Shown: positions 5,945 to 13,042 of the stretch, piece by piece
How positions within the stretch are numbered: position 1 is the stretch's first letter
How the letters are laid out: each line of letters starts with the position of its first letter
Source: an uncultured Macromonas sp.
Lineage (GTDB): Bacteria; Pseudomonadota; Gammaproteobacteria; Burkholderiales; Burkholderiaceae
NCBI GenBank assembly: GCA_946481585.1
Contig: CAMLOF010000021.1
Coordinates: forward strand, 1-20,026
DNA: 20,026 nt
Direction of reading: 5' to 3'
Translations under genes and position numbers: made by a program
Notes under the pieces: model-generated
What the model was told of the DNA's origin: nothing
Databases searched by the model: none
What the model saw: the letters and a program-made list of their open reading frames with translations, nothing else

Positions 5945-8128
5945 ATGAACGCTGCTGGAGTGCCGGCATTGCCGCAGAACATTGCGGACATGCGCCTGTT
6001 CGTGGTGCAGCGTTTTGCCGCCTTGCTGGAAAACCAGATGCGCAACCAGCGCTTCAGCAAGGCCATTTCGCAGATGGTGGCCGAGGTGCATGACGAGCTG
6101 ATGACCAGCCTGACGCGCACCATGGACGGTCTGCGTCAGCTGGACATGCCCGAAGCCACAAGGCGCGAACTGCTGAGCGGTTTGAGCAGCGCCATTGGCC
6201 GCTGCCGCAACCTGGAAGCCGCCTTGCCCCTGTTGGTGCAGACGCGCCAGACGCGCGGCGCTGCCAACCGCACCGATCTGCGCAGCATCCTGCTCCGGTT
6301 TGACGACACGGCCCAGAAACTGGCGGGCACGCTGGTGCAGAAGGAACTGCTGGAGCGCCAGAGCACGGTGCTGGAGCAGATCATCCTGTCTCACGAAAAG
6401 GTCACCCAGTGGAAGACCTTCGTGCAGGAGATCCTCAACAGCTTCCAGCAGGTCTTCCCCTTCCAGTTCTTCTTCATCGCCTTTGGCGAGGCGCATGGGC
6501 TGTCGCTCAACCTCTACTACGTGGGGCATCCCACCGAAGAGAACAAGCGCCTGGCGCGCAACCGGCTGACGCGCGACATGCTGCGCGAGCTCAAGCTGCC
6601 CGAGGACGCGCCGCTCGACATCGAAGAATTCGAGATCGAAAGCCTGGAAAAGCAGAGCACCGTTGACGATGTCGAGATGATCATGGTTTCGGTGCCCGAG
6701 ATCGAGAACGTCAACCTGGCTGGGCTGCTGGGCGTGGCCTACGCCAGCACACGCCGCCCCGGCCCGCAAGAGATCGCGGTCATCCGCTCGATCCTGGCCG
6801 TGATGGTGATGGTGGTGGGTTCCAGCAAGGCGCTGGGGCGCACGCTGTCGGAGCTGGAGTACTACTCCAGCCACGACCCGCTCACCGGCCTGCACAACCG
6901 CCGCTACTTCAACGAGATGCTGGAGTACGAAGTGGGCCGCTCCAAGCGGCACGGGCACGAGTTCTCGCTGCTCATGCTCGACCTGGACGACTTCAAGGAC
7001 GTCAACGACACCTGGGGCCACCCCTGTGGCGACATGGTGCTGCGCCGCATCGCCGAAAGCCTGCAGGCCGAAACCCGCAAGGGCGATCTGTCGGCCCGGC
7101 TGGGGGGCGACGAGTTCATCCTCATGCTCACCGAAACCGGGCGCGAAGGCGCACAGGTGGCCGCCGAAAAACTGCGCCGCCGCCTGAAGGAGCAGCACTA
7201 CATCTCGCCAGACGGCAAGCGCTTCCACGTCACCACCTCGGTGGGCGTGGTCACCTACCCGCGCGACGCCGACACCGTGTCCGACCTGATGGCGGGCGTG
7301 GACATGGGCCTGTACCGCGCCAAGAAGCAGGGCAAGGACAGCATCGGCACGATGGAGTCGGTGGGCACGCAGCTGCGCAACAACCGCCTCACCCGCGACC
7401 TGGTGGAAAAGCTGCGCCTGGCGCTCAAGGAAGACCGGGTGTTGCCCTACTTCCAGCCCATCTTCGACCGCAATGGCGACCTCTTCGCCTACGAGACCCT
7501 GGCCCGCCTCAAGGAGCCGGACGGGCAGACCGTATCGGCTGGTGCGTTCATCGAGACCATCGAAAAATACGGCTTGGCGCGTGAACTCGACCGCGCCGTC
7601 ATCGGCCACGCGCTACATGCCTTGCACCGCCGCATTGGCGAAGGCAAGCCCCCGGTCAAGCTGTTCATCAACCTGTCGGTGCAGGAGCTGCAGGGGCGCG
7701 GCGTCATCGGCTATGCCGAGCAGATGTGCGCGCGGCTGGATATCCCGCCCAGCACCATCGTCTTCGAGATCCTGGAGCGCGACGCCATTGGCGACATGAC
7801 GCACACGCGCACCTTCCTCTCCACCTTGCGAGAGAAAGGCTTCCTGTTCGCGCTCGATGACTTTGGCAGCGGCTACAACTCCTTCCACTACCTGCGCGAG
7901 CTGTCGTTCGACTTCGTGAAGATCGATGGCGCCTTCGTGCGCAACATCCTCAACTCCAAGATCGACCACTCGCTGGTGCGCAACCTCACGCACCTGTGCC
8001 AGGACATCGGCATCCGCGTGGTGGCGGAGTTCGTCGAGTCAGAAGAGTTGTGGCAGGCCTTGCGGCAGATCGGCATCGACTTCGCGCAGGGCTACCACCT
8101 TGGCCTGCCTTCGCCAGCCATGCCCTGA
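5945..8128 (+). CDS. GGDEF-EAL c-di-GMP cyclase/phosphodiesterase with GAF-like N-terminal region
   Basis: A 727-residue cytoplasmic protein with no membrane segment. The ATG at 5945 follows AGGAG (5932-5936); a TTG six bases earlier is a poorer start. Residues 1-140 are mostly helical and unassigned; about 150-300 resemble a GAF-like sensor fold; then GGDEF and EAL domains. The cyclase motif GGDEF is intact at 387-391 with an inhibitory-site RxxD at 378-381. The phosphodiesterase motif is ETL at 517-519 (an ExL variant). The other EAL metal/base residues appear present: NLSVQEL, FEILERD, ALDDFGSGYNSF, FVKIDG, AEFVES and QGYHLG. Both activities therefore look possible. It is coupled to the ODP gene, so the di-iron protein is its likely partner or input (inference). 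Its TGA abuts the stop of the convergent exonuclease gene (TGATCA at 8126-8131). Confidence 0.93.
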   Translation: MNAAGVPALPQNIADMRLFVVQRFAALLENQMRNQRFSKAISQMVAEVHDELMTSLTRTMDGLRQLDMPEATRRELLSGLSSAIGRCRNLEAALPLLVQTRQTRGAANRTDLRSILLRFDDTAQKLAGTLVQKELLERQSTVLEQIILSHEKVTQWKTFVQEILNSFQQVFPFQFFFIAFGEAHGLSLNLYYVGHPTEENKRLARNRLTRDMLRELKLPEDAPLDIEEFEIESLEKQSTVDDVEMIMVSVPEIENVNLAGLLGVAYASTRRPGPQEIAVIRSILAVMVMVVGSSKALGRTLSELEYYSSHDPLTGLHNRRYFNEMLEYEVGRSKRHGHEFSLLMLDLDDFKDVNDTWGHPCGDMVLRRIAESLQAETRKGDLSARLGGDEFILMLTETGREGAQVAAEKLRRRLKEQHYISPDGKRFHVTTSVGVVTYPRDADTVSDLMAGVDMGLYRAKKQGKDSIGTMESVGTQLRNNRLTRDLVEKLRLALKEDRVLPYFQPIFDRNGDLFAYETLARLKEPDGQTVSAGAFIETIEKYGLARELDRAVIGHALHALHRRIGEGKPPVKLFINLSVQELQGRGVIGYAEQMCARLDIPPSTIVFEILERDAIGDMTHTRTFLSTLREKGFLFALDDFGSGYNSFHYLRELSFDFVKIDGAFVRNILNSKIDHSLVRNLTHLCQDIGIRVVAEFVESEELWQALRQIGIDFAQGYHLGLPSPAMP

Positions 8129-8743
8129 TCAGCCCTGCACGGCGCGCTGCCGCAGCCACTTGGGCACGGCGGCGCGGTTGCAGTTCTGCAGGCCTACCAG
8201 CAGGGCGTGGTCCGGTTGCGGCACGCCATGCCGTTCGCGCAAGTCCTGCTGGATGCGGCCCAGCAAGGCGGCGGCCATCTCAGCGTCGGCCAGTGCCCGA
8301 TGCGCCTGGCCCGTACGGGGCAGCCCGTGAAAGTCCACCAGCGTGCCCAGCTTGTGGTTGGGCGCCTGCGGGTACAGCCTGCGCGACAGCAGCACCGTGC
8401 AGGCAAAGGGCTGCGGCGCCGCCAGCTCCAGCCGGGCCAGTTCGCCTTGCCAGAACTTGCGGTCGAACGAGGCGTTGTGCGCCACCATGGGCGCGTCGCC
8501 CACAAAGCGCGCGGCCTCGCGCATCACCTCTGCAGCCGGGGGCGCATCGCGCACCATGGCGTTGGTAATGCCCGTGAGCTGCGTGATGAACGGCGGAATC
8601 CACACCCCGGCGTTCATCAGGCTCTGGTAGCGGCCCACCACCTGGCCGTCTTCCAGCAGCACGATGGCCACCTCCGTGGCGCGCCCGCCCGTCTCGGGCG
8701 ACATGCCCGTGGTCTCGAAGTCGATGACGGCTATCGGGCCCAT
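8129..8743 (-). CDS. DEDDh-family 3'-5' exonuclease (DnaQ/ExoX-like)
   Basis: A 204-residue exonuclease-domain protein. The DEDDh catalytic set is visible: D8 and E10 (VIDFETTG), D94 (VAHNASFDRKF), H148 and D153 (HRALADAE). The Exo II/III spacing matches the DNA polymerase III epsilon / ExoX / RNase T superfamily. There is no polymerase-binding or GIY-YIG extension, so it is a stand-alone nuclease acting on DNA or RNA 3' ends; the substrate is unknown. The ATG at 8743 lies 9 bases after the yjdM stop with no strong Shine-Dalgarno, which suggests coupling to yjdM. The gene converges with the GGDEF-EAL gene with no intergenic space. Confidence 0.9.
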   Translation of the reverse strand: MGPIAVIDFETTGMSPETGGRATEVAIVLLEDGQVVGRYQSLMNAGVWIPPFITQLTGITNAMVRDAPPAAEVMREAARFVGDAPMVAHNASFDRKFWQGELARLELAAPQPFACTVLLSRRLYPQAPNHKLGTLVDFHGLPRTGQAHRALADAEMAAALLGRIQQDLRERHGVPQPDHALLVGLQNCNRAAVPKWLRQRAVQG

Positions 8744-8752
8744 GTTGCGGGG

Positions 8753-9103
8753 TCAGGCCTTCTTCACGAACTCCGACTTCAGCAGCAGGCTGCCCATGTC
8801 GGTCTTGCAGTCGATGTTGTGCCCGTCGGCACCGTCCACCAGGCGTATGCCCTTGACCTTGGTGCCCTTCTTCAGCGTGCCGCCGCCCTTGACCTTCAGG
8901 TCCTTCACCAGGATCACGCTGTCGCCGTCGGCCAGCAGGTTGCCATTGGCATCGCGCACGCTGGTGTCGCCGTCACCAGCGTCGTCAGGGGCGTCTTCGG
9001 CCGACCATTCGAAACCGCAATCCGGGCAGATCAGCGTTTCGCCGTCGGGGTAGGTGTTTTCCAGGCCGCATTGCGGGCAGGGGGGAACGGTGGGGGTATT
9101 CAT
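8753..9103 (-). CDS. yjdM: YjdM/PhnA-family zinc-ribbon protein
   Basis: A 116-residue protein. An N-terminal zinc ribbon has CPQC (C9, C12) and CPDC (C26, C29). The C-terminal SH3-like PhnA domain contains the typical [15 protein letters not shown] and [12 protein letters not shown] segments and ends in KSEFVKKA. Length and order match E. coli YjdM (formerly PhnA), whose cellular role is not settled; despite the old name it is not a phosphonate hydrolase here, as no phn genes are nearby. The start at 9103 was chosen because the ribbon begins directly after it; a longer frame upstream lacks family-like sequence. It is the first gene of a two-gene unit with the exonuclease and is divergent from the split-barrel gene. 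Confidence 0.93.
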   Translation of the reverse strand: MNTPTVPPCPQCGLENTYPDGETLICPDCGFEWSAEDAPDDAGDGDTSVRDANGNLLADGDSVILVKDLKVKGGGTLKKGTKVKGIRLVDGADGHNIDCKTDMGSLLLKSEFVKKA

Positions 9104-9143
9104 CCGGGAATTCTGGCACACACCCACTGTGAGCTTTGCTGAA

Positions 9144-9149
9144 TACAAT
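9144..9149 (+). promoter_or_regulatory. Candidate -10 element (TACAAT) for the split-barrel operon
   Basis: TACAAT lies 7 bases before the GTG at 9156, so transcription would begin at or next to the start codon. No Shine-Dalgarno precedes that codon and no clear -35 is visible. If real, the message would be leaderless. Confidence 0.3.
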
Positions 9150-9155
9150 CGTTTG

Positions 9156-9662
9156 GTGGACACGCCCTCCCCACTGCAGCTTCGCCCGGAACACCTGGCC
9201 ATGATGGAACGGGGGGTATCGGCCATTGTCGGTTCCTGCAGCCGTGCGCTGGTGCCCAGCGTCATGCGCGCGGTGGGCTACCGGCTCGCCAGCGGCGGGG
9301 CCGAGATCACGGTCTACCTCACCCACAGCCAGTCGCGCCAGTTGCTGCAGGACGTGGCCGACACGGGCCGTGTCACCGTGGTGTTCAGTGAGCCTTCCAG
9401 CCACCTCACGGTGCAGATCAAGTCTGCGCGCGCGCGGGTAGTGCATGTGGACGAGGGCGCTGCGGCAGAGATGGCGCGTTACCTGACGGCCATGGAAATG
9501 CAGGTGGGCCTGGTGGGGTTCGAGCCGCGTTTCGTGCAGGCCATGCTCAGCCACGACCCCGCCGACCTTGCTGGCATCCATCTGCTGGCCGACGTGGCGT
9601 TCGACCAGACCCCCGGCCCCCAGGCGGGTCAGGCGTTGCGCCCCTGCACTTCTGCGTCATGA
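9156..9662 (+). CDS. Small pyridoxamine 5'-phosphate oxidase-like (FMN split-barrel) protein
   Basis: About 168 residues if started at GTG 9156; TTG 9153 or the ATG pair near 9201-9206 are alternatives, and no Shine-Dalgarno decides. The core ([25 protein letters not shown]...[51 protein letters not shown]) has the strand pattern of the PNPOx-like split barrel: a barrel strand pair, a DVADTGRV helix-turn and the [15 protein letters not shown] strand. Such proteins bind FMN, heme or F420; the ligand cannot be told by eye. The C-terminal part (residues about 115-165) is helical, with [17 protein letters not shown]. The stop overlaps the next start (ATGA, 9659-9662), so the two split-barrel genes are translated as a pair and may form a complex (inference). 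Confidence 0.8.
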   Translation: MDTPSPLQLRPEHLAMMERGVSAIVGSCSRALVPSVMRAVGYRLASGGAEITVYLTHSQSRQLLQDVADTGRVTVVFSEPSSHLTVQIKSARARVVHVDEGAAAEMARYLTAMEMQVGLVGFEPRFVQAMLSHDPADLAGIHLLADVAFDQTPGPQAGQALRPCTSAS

Positions 9663-11011
9663 GCGCCGCCTGCCTGCCCCTCTCGGCCCTGCGGGCCTGC
9701 CTGGAAGGTGCCATCCCGTCGATGATGGCAACCACCGCCATCGACGGTACGCCCAACGTCGCCTACATATCGCAGGTGTTCTACATGGACGAGGGGCACG
9801 TGGCCCTGTCCTTCCAGTTCTTCAACAAGACGCGGCAGAACATCCTGGCCAACCCGCGCGCCACGGTGTTGCTGCTGCACCCGGTCACGGCGCAGTTCTT
9901 TCGCCTGCACTTGCGTTACCTGCGTACCGAATCGTCGGGCCCTGTTTTCGAGAGCATGAAGGCGCAGCTGGCGGGCATCGCCTCGCACGCGGGCATGGAC
10001 GGGGTTTTCCGCCTGCTCGGCTCCGACATCTACGAGGTGCTGGAGATCGAATGCGTGGGTAAGCCCCAGTTGCCCGATGCCCCGGCGCGCTGCAGCCTGC
10101 TGGGCTCGCTGCGCCAGACCGCGCAGCGGCTGTCGGCGTGCACTTCGCTCGAATCGCTGCTGGATGCCTGTGTGGACGCCCTTCAGGCCCTGCTCGGCAT
10201 CGACCACGCCATGGTGCTGATGCTCGACCCGCTGACGCAACGCCTCTACACCGTGGCCAGCCTGGGCTACGACCGCTCTGGCGTGGGGTCTGAAATCGCG
10301 TTGGGCGATGGCGTCATAGGCGTGGCGGCACGCGAGCGCACGCCGGTGCGCATTTCGCACATGAACAGCGCCTACCTGTACAGCCGCGCTTTGCGCAAGA
10401 GCGTGCAGCCGGGTGGAGACTTGTCAGCCACCGAAATTCCCTACCCCGGCCTGCACGAGCCTCACAGTCAGCTGGCGGTGCCCATCGTCAGCGGCGCCCG
10501 CCTGTTGGGCGTGCTGTTCGTGGAAAGCCCGCAGGACCTGCGCTTCAACTTCGAGGATGAGGACGCGCTGGTGGTGATCGCCGGGCACTTGGGGGCGGCT
10601 ATCGACCACCTGCGCGACAGCGCCCCATCCGTCGACGCCGCTGCCGATGTGACGGAGGCAGCACCGCCTTTGGCTGTGGACGGCCCGCCGCTGCGCGTAC
10701 GCCGCTACCAGGCCAACAACAGCATCTTCGTTGGCGATGACTACCTTATCAAGGGTGTGGCGGGGGCCATTCTGTGGTGCATGCTGCGCGAATACCGCAA
10801 CCGGGGACGAACGGAGTTCTCCAACCGGGAGCTGAGGCTGGACCCCACCATCGGCCTGCCGGACGTGAGCGACAACCTGGAGGCGCGGCTGGTGTTGCTG
10901 CAGCGGCGTTTGCGCGAATACAGTCCCGACCTTCGCCTGGAAAAATGCGGGCGCGGGCGCCTGCGGCTGCAGGTGCTGCGCCCGCTGGAACTCACCGACG
11001 TGGCGGCCTGA
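9659..11011 (+). CDS. Fusion: FMN split barrel - GAF - winged-helix-like C-terminal domain
   Basis: A 450-residue soluble protein. Residues about 1-140 form a second PNPOx-like split barrel (GAIPSMMATTAIDGTPNVAYISQVFYMDEGHVALSFQFFNKTRQNILANPRATVLL). About 150-310 form a GAF domain (SLESLLDACVDALQALLGIDHAMVLMLDP... through VPIVSGARLLGVLFVES). An Ala/Pro linker (about 322-345) leads to a C-terminal region of about 95 residues (SIFVGDDYLIKGVAGAILWCMLREY...TEFSNRELRLD...LPDVSDNLEARLVLLQRRLRE...GRGRLRL). Its alternation of helices with a final GRGRLRL hairpin looks like an OmpR-type winged helix. That last assignment is my reading by pattern, not a confirmed match. The architecture suggests a flavin- or redox-linked regulator with a small-molecule GAF site. 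The start ATG overlaps the preceding stop. No target operator is obvious. Confidence 0.82.
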   Translation: MSAACLPLSALRACLEGAIPSMMATTAIDGTPNVAYISQVFYMDEGHVALSFQFFNKTRQNILANPRATVLLLHPVTAQFFRLHLRYLRTESSGPVFESMKAQLAGIASHAGMDGVFRLLGSDIYEVLEIECVGKPQLPDAPARCSLLGSLRQTAQRLSACTSLESLLDACVDALQALLGIDHAMVLMLDPLTQRLYTVASLGYDRSGVGSEIALGDGVIGVAARERTPVRISHMNSAYLYSRALRKSVQPGGDLSATEIPYPGLHEPHSQLAVPIVSGARLLGVLFVESPQDLRFNFEDEDALVVIAGHLGAAIDHLRDSAPSVDAAADVTEAAPPLAVDGPPLRVRRYQANNSIFVGDDYLIKGVAGAILWCMLREYRNRGRTEFSNRELRLDPTIGLPDVSDNLEARLVLLQRRLREYSPDLRLEKCGRGRLRLQVLRPLELTDVAA

Positions 11012-11026
11012 CGGGCAGGCAGCCGT

Positions 11027-11758
11027 TCAGCTGGCCAGGCCAGGCACGGCCTGCAGCCCCAGCGCGCTGGACAGTTTGCCCCACTCCTTGTTGCTCAGGT
11101 GCGGGCGTACCACGTCCAGTGCGGCTGCAAAGGCGGGTGCCGGTGCGTTGGCCTGCATGTCGGCCAGCATGCCTGCGCGCTCGCCGGGGTTCAGGTACGG
11201 CACCATCCAGCGCAGAACGAACATCATTTCCTCCGGCGGAATGGAGCCCACCAGTGCTTCGTGCACGGCGTGCAGTTCTGCGTCGGTGTAGTGGGCCCAC
11301 AGGGCGTCGTTGTGCACGGTTTCTTCCACTTGCATGTGCTGGAAGTTGTCTGCCACGAACAGTGCCAGCTGCTGGTAGAGCGCTTGCAGCATGCCCGGCT
11401 TTTGCTCTGCGGGGGCTTGCCGCACGGCGTCGTTGGCGCGGCGCAGGGTGCCAATGTGCTCCAGGTGGTGCAGGTGTTCTTCAGCCACGCCCGCACTGCA
11501 GCCTGCAAAGCGGGCTTCGATGGCAGTGTGCACATAGTTGTTCTCGTGCTGCACGTGGTGCACGCAGAACGTCAGCAGCACGTCCACGCGGGCCAGGGTC
11601 TCGTTCAGTTCAACGGCGTCTTGCGGGTCGGCGCGGCCCACGGCCAGCAGCGTGTCGCACATCAACGCGCGAATGGCCTTGTGGATGGGGCCGTACATGT
11701 CGAGGCGGGGGGCCTGGGCGTCGGCCAGTTTGGCCATTTCCTGGGAGTCGAAATTCAT
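11027..11758 (-). CDS. Hemerythrin-like (HHE) di-iron protein
   Basis: A 243-residue, all-helical cytoplasmic protein. Candidate di-iron ligands are H26 (GPIHKAIR), H68-x3-E72 (HHVQHE), H95/H98 (EEHLHHLEH) and H141-x3-E145 (HMQVEE), matching the paired HxxxE pattern of the HHE cation-binding family. Members bind O2 or NO or store/protect iron; which applies here is unknown. The C-terminal helices (PPEEMMFVLRWMVPYLNPGERAGMLADM...) extend beyond the four-helix bundle. The start ATG at 11758 has AAGGA just upstream, 4 bases away. The gene converges with the split-barrel/GAF fusion with 15 bases between stops. A long symmetric dyad lies about 95-130 bases upstream and may be its operator. Confidence 0.85.
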   Translation of the reverse strand: MNFDSQEMAKLADAQAPRLDMYGPIHKAIRALMCDTLLAVGRADPQDAVELNETLARVDVLLTFCVHHVQHENNYVHTAIEARFAGCSAGVAEEHLHHLEHIGTLRRANDAVRQAPAEQKPGMLQALYQQLALFVADNFQHMQVEETVHNDALWAHYTDAELHAVHEALVGSIPPEEMMFVLRWMVPYLNPGERAGMLADMQANAPAPAFAAALDVVRPHLSNKEWGKLSSALGLQAVPGLAS

Positions 11759-11852
11759 GGTGTCCTTCTTTCGCAAGGTTTGGTGTCTGGCCCCCGGCAC
11801 CATGCCGAACGCCATGCGAAGAAGTCTAGAAATCCGCCCCCTTGGCCGTTCC

Positions 11853-11887
11853 TAAGAATGCCTTACGTGTTCCGTAAAAGTTTCTTA
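11853..11887. promoter_or_regulatory. Nested symmetric dyad upstream of the hemerythrin gene
   Basis: Two inverted-repeat pairs share one centre (base 11870): TAAGAA (11853-11858) with TTCTTA (11882-11887), and TTACG (11863-11867) with CGTAA (11873-11877), separated by unmatched 4-base gaps and a 5-base centre. Two concentric arms with helical-scale spacing look like an operator for a dimeric or tetrameric regulator. It does not match a consensus I can name with confidence. Confidence 0.4.
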
Positions 11888-11908
11888 AACGGCTGTGGCC
11901 CAGCCGTT
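11888..11908 (-). terminator. Possible terminator of the cyanophycinase gene
   Basis: AACGGCTG (11888-11895) and CAGCCGTT (11901-11908) form an 8-bp stem with a 5-base loop, 8 bases past the cyanophycinase stop. On the minus strand it is followed by TAAGAAAC, a poor T-tract, so termination may be weak and read into the hemerythrin gene. Confidence 0.4.
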
Positions 11909-11915
11909 CCGCCGC

Positions 11916-12866
11916 TCAGCCGCGAATGGGACCGGGCGCCACCAGCAGGTCCACGGCTTCGTCCAGCGACGGGGGCATGGGGCGTGGGCGCGGCTCCCCA
12001 GGCAGGCTGCCGTAGCGGTGCCCAGCTGGCAGCAGGTGCACGCGCACGCCCAGCAGCTCCAGGCGCTGGCGGCTGTCGATTTCCTGGTGGTTGGACTGCA
12101 TGCGCCGCCCGTCCACCACGGTCACGGCGCCCTGGCCGATCACCTCCACCCCTTGCCCACGCTCAATCACCAGGGCGGTGTCCTCGTCCACGCCTATGCC
12201 CAGCATGTCGGGCCGCTGTGCCAGCGCCGACAACAGGCGGCCCAGGCGGCCGCGCTCCGAAAAGTGCTGGTCAACAATTGCGTTGGCCACAAAGCCCAGG
12301 CCGATGTCGAGTTCAGCGGCTTCCTTTTCGGGCAGGCGGGTGGCTTCGCCCTGTACCAGCATGTTGCGCGACAGGGCCGCCGCGCCCGCGCTGGTGCCGC
12401 CAATGCAGCTGCCCCGCAGGTGGAAGGCCACGTGCAGCGCGCGAAAGGCCTGCGTCTCCCACAGCTTGTCCATCAGGCGGCGCTGGTCGCCGCCCGACAG
12501 GAAGATGCCGTCTGCGCCCAGGATCTGGTCGCTCACCTCTGTGCTGTCCGCCGCTTCGCGGTCGGGAATGTAGATGGGGGCGCGGTCGGCCACGCCCAGT
12601 TCGCCAAACACCCGGTCGTAGGTTTGCCAGGCCCCTTCCGGGTCGCCGCTGGCGGCCGAGATGACCCGGATGCGCGCCTCAGTGCCGCCACTGAGCTCCA
12701 CGAAGCGCCGCAGGATCACCTTGTCCTGCAGTTTGTCCTCGGCTCCGCCGATGACCATGATCCGCCCGATGCGCCTGGGCGGCGCGGCAGCGAGGGCAAG
12801 GCGGGAGAGGGAAGGAAGCGCGAGCAGCGCGGCGGAGGCAGACAGGCAGAAACGGCGGGACCACAT
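11916..12866 (-). CDS. Exported cyanophycinase-family serine peptidase
   Basis: A 316-residue peptidase of family S51 that would cleave the Asp-Arg polymer cyanophycin to beta-Asp-Arg dipeptides. Nucleophile S159 sits in the GGTSAGA elbow (156-162). Other family marks are VIGGAEDK near 38-45, the SGGDQ segment (124-128) and VDQHFSERGRLGRL near 198-211. The N-terminus (MWSRRFCLSASAALLALPSLSRLALAAAPP) is a clear signal peptide with an RR pair that could be Tat (RRFCL) and an Ala-x-Ala cleavage site near residues 26-28, so the enzyme acts outside the cytoplasm. No cyanophycin synthetase or isoaspartyl dipeptidase is in the window. The start at 12866 was chosen because the signal peptide begins there; the frame extends 22 codons upstream to an ATG at 12932, and neither has a strong Shine-Dalgarno. 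Cyanophycin itself as substrate is inferred from family. Confidence 0.88.
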   Translation of the reverse strand: MWSRRFCLSASAALLALPSLSRLALAAAPPRRIGRIMVIGGAEDKLQDKVILRRFVELSGGTEARIRVISAASGDPEGAWQTYDRVFGELGVADRAPIYIPDREAADSTEVSDQILGADGIFLSGGDQRRLMDKLWETQAFRALHVAFHLRGSCIGGTSAGAAALSRNMLVQGEATRLPEKEAAELDIGLGFVANAIVDQHFSERGRLGRLLSALAQRPDMLGIGVDEDTALVIERGQGVEVIGQGAVTVVDGRRMQSNHQEIDSRQRLELLGVRVHLLPAGHRYGSLPGEPRPRPMPPSLDEAVDLLVAPGPIRG

Positions 12867-13042
12867 GGTGCGGGGATGATACGGCAGCCAGATGAAGGCA
12901 CTGTGTCTGCTTGGACGTATGCCTTCATTCATTTCGTAAAAATAAGAAATTCAGTCAATTAAATTCATCTTTTTTCTGTGTGTGAATGCGCGTACCCTGC
13001 AAGGTCCCAAGGCTTTTCAACCTCTTTGCGGAGACACACGAA
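12867..13042. other. Divergent intergenic region, AT-rich centre
   Basis: This 176-base gap separates the divergent cyanophycinase and Tim44-like genes. Bases about 12930-12985 are strikingly AT-rich against the high-GC background and probably hold both promoters. TTGACT on the minus strand (complement of 12953-12958) could be a -35 element, but I found no convincing -10 at the right spacing on either strand. Confidence 0.5.

Noticed and set aside
5930..7609. 559-codon minus-strand frame opposite the GGDEF-EAL gene
   Set aside because: Antisense shadow with His/Gln/Val-rich low-information sequence; the plus strand has intact catalytic motifs.
8126..8131. TGATCA palindrome formed by abutting stop codons
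   Set aside because: A consequence of two convergent TGA stops meeting; no evidence of a binding site.
11853..11887. Assignment of the double dyad to FNR/DNR or NsrR
   Set aside because: The half-sites do not match TTGAT-N4-ATCAA or the NsrR consensus well enough to name a regulator.
11099..12664. 521-codon plus-strand frame across the hemerythrin and cyanophycinase genes
   Set aside because: It crosses two real genes and their intergenic gap with Arg/Pro/Gly-rich sequence and no domain pattern; a GC-bias artefact.
12947..12967. Direct repeat AAATTCA (12947-12953 and 12961-12967) in the AT-rich divergent region
   Set aside because: Seven bases, AT-only except one C, in an AT-rich stretch; chance is enough to explain it.
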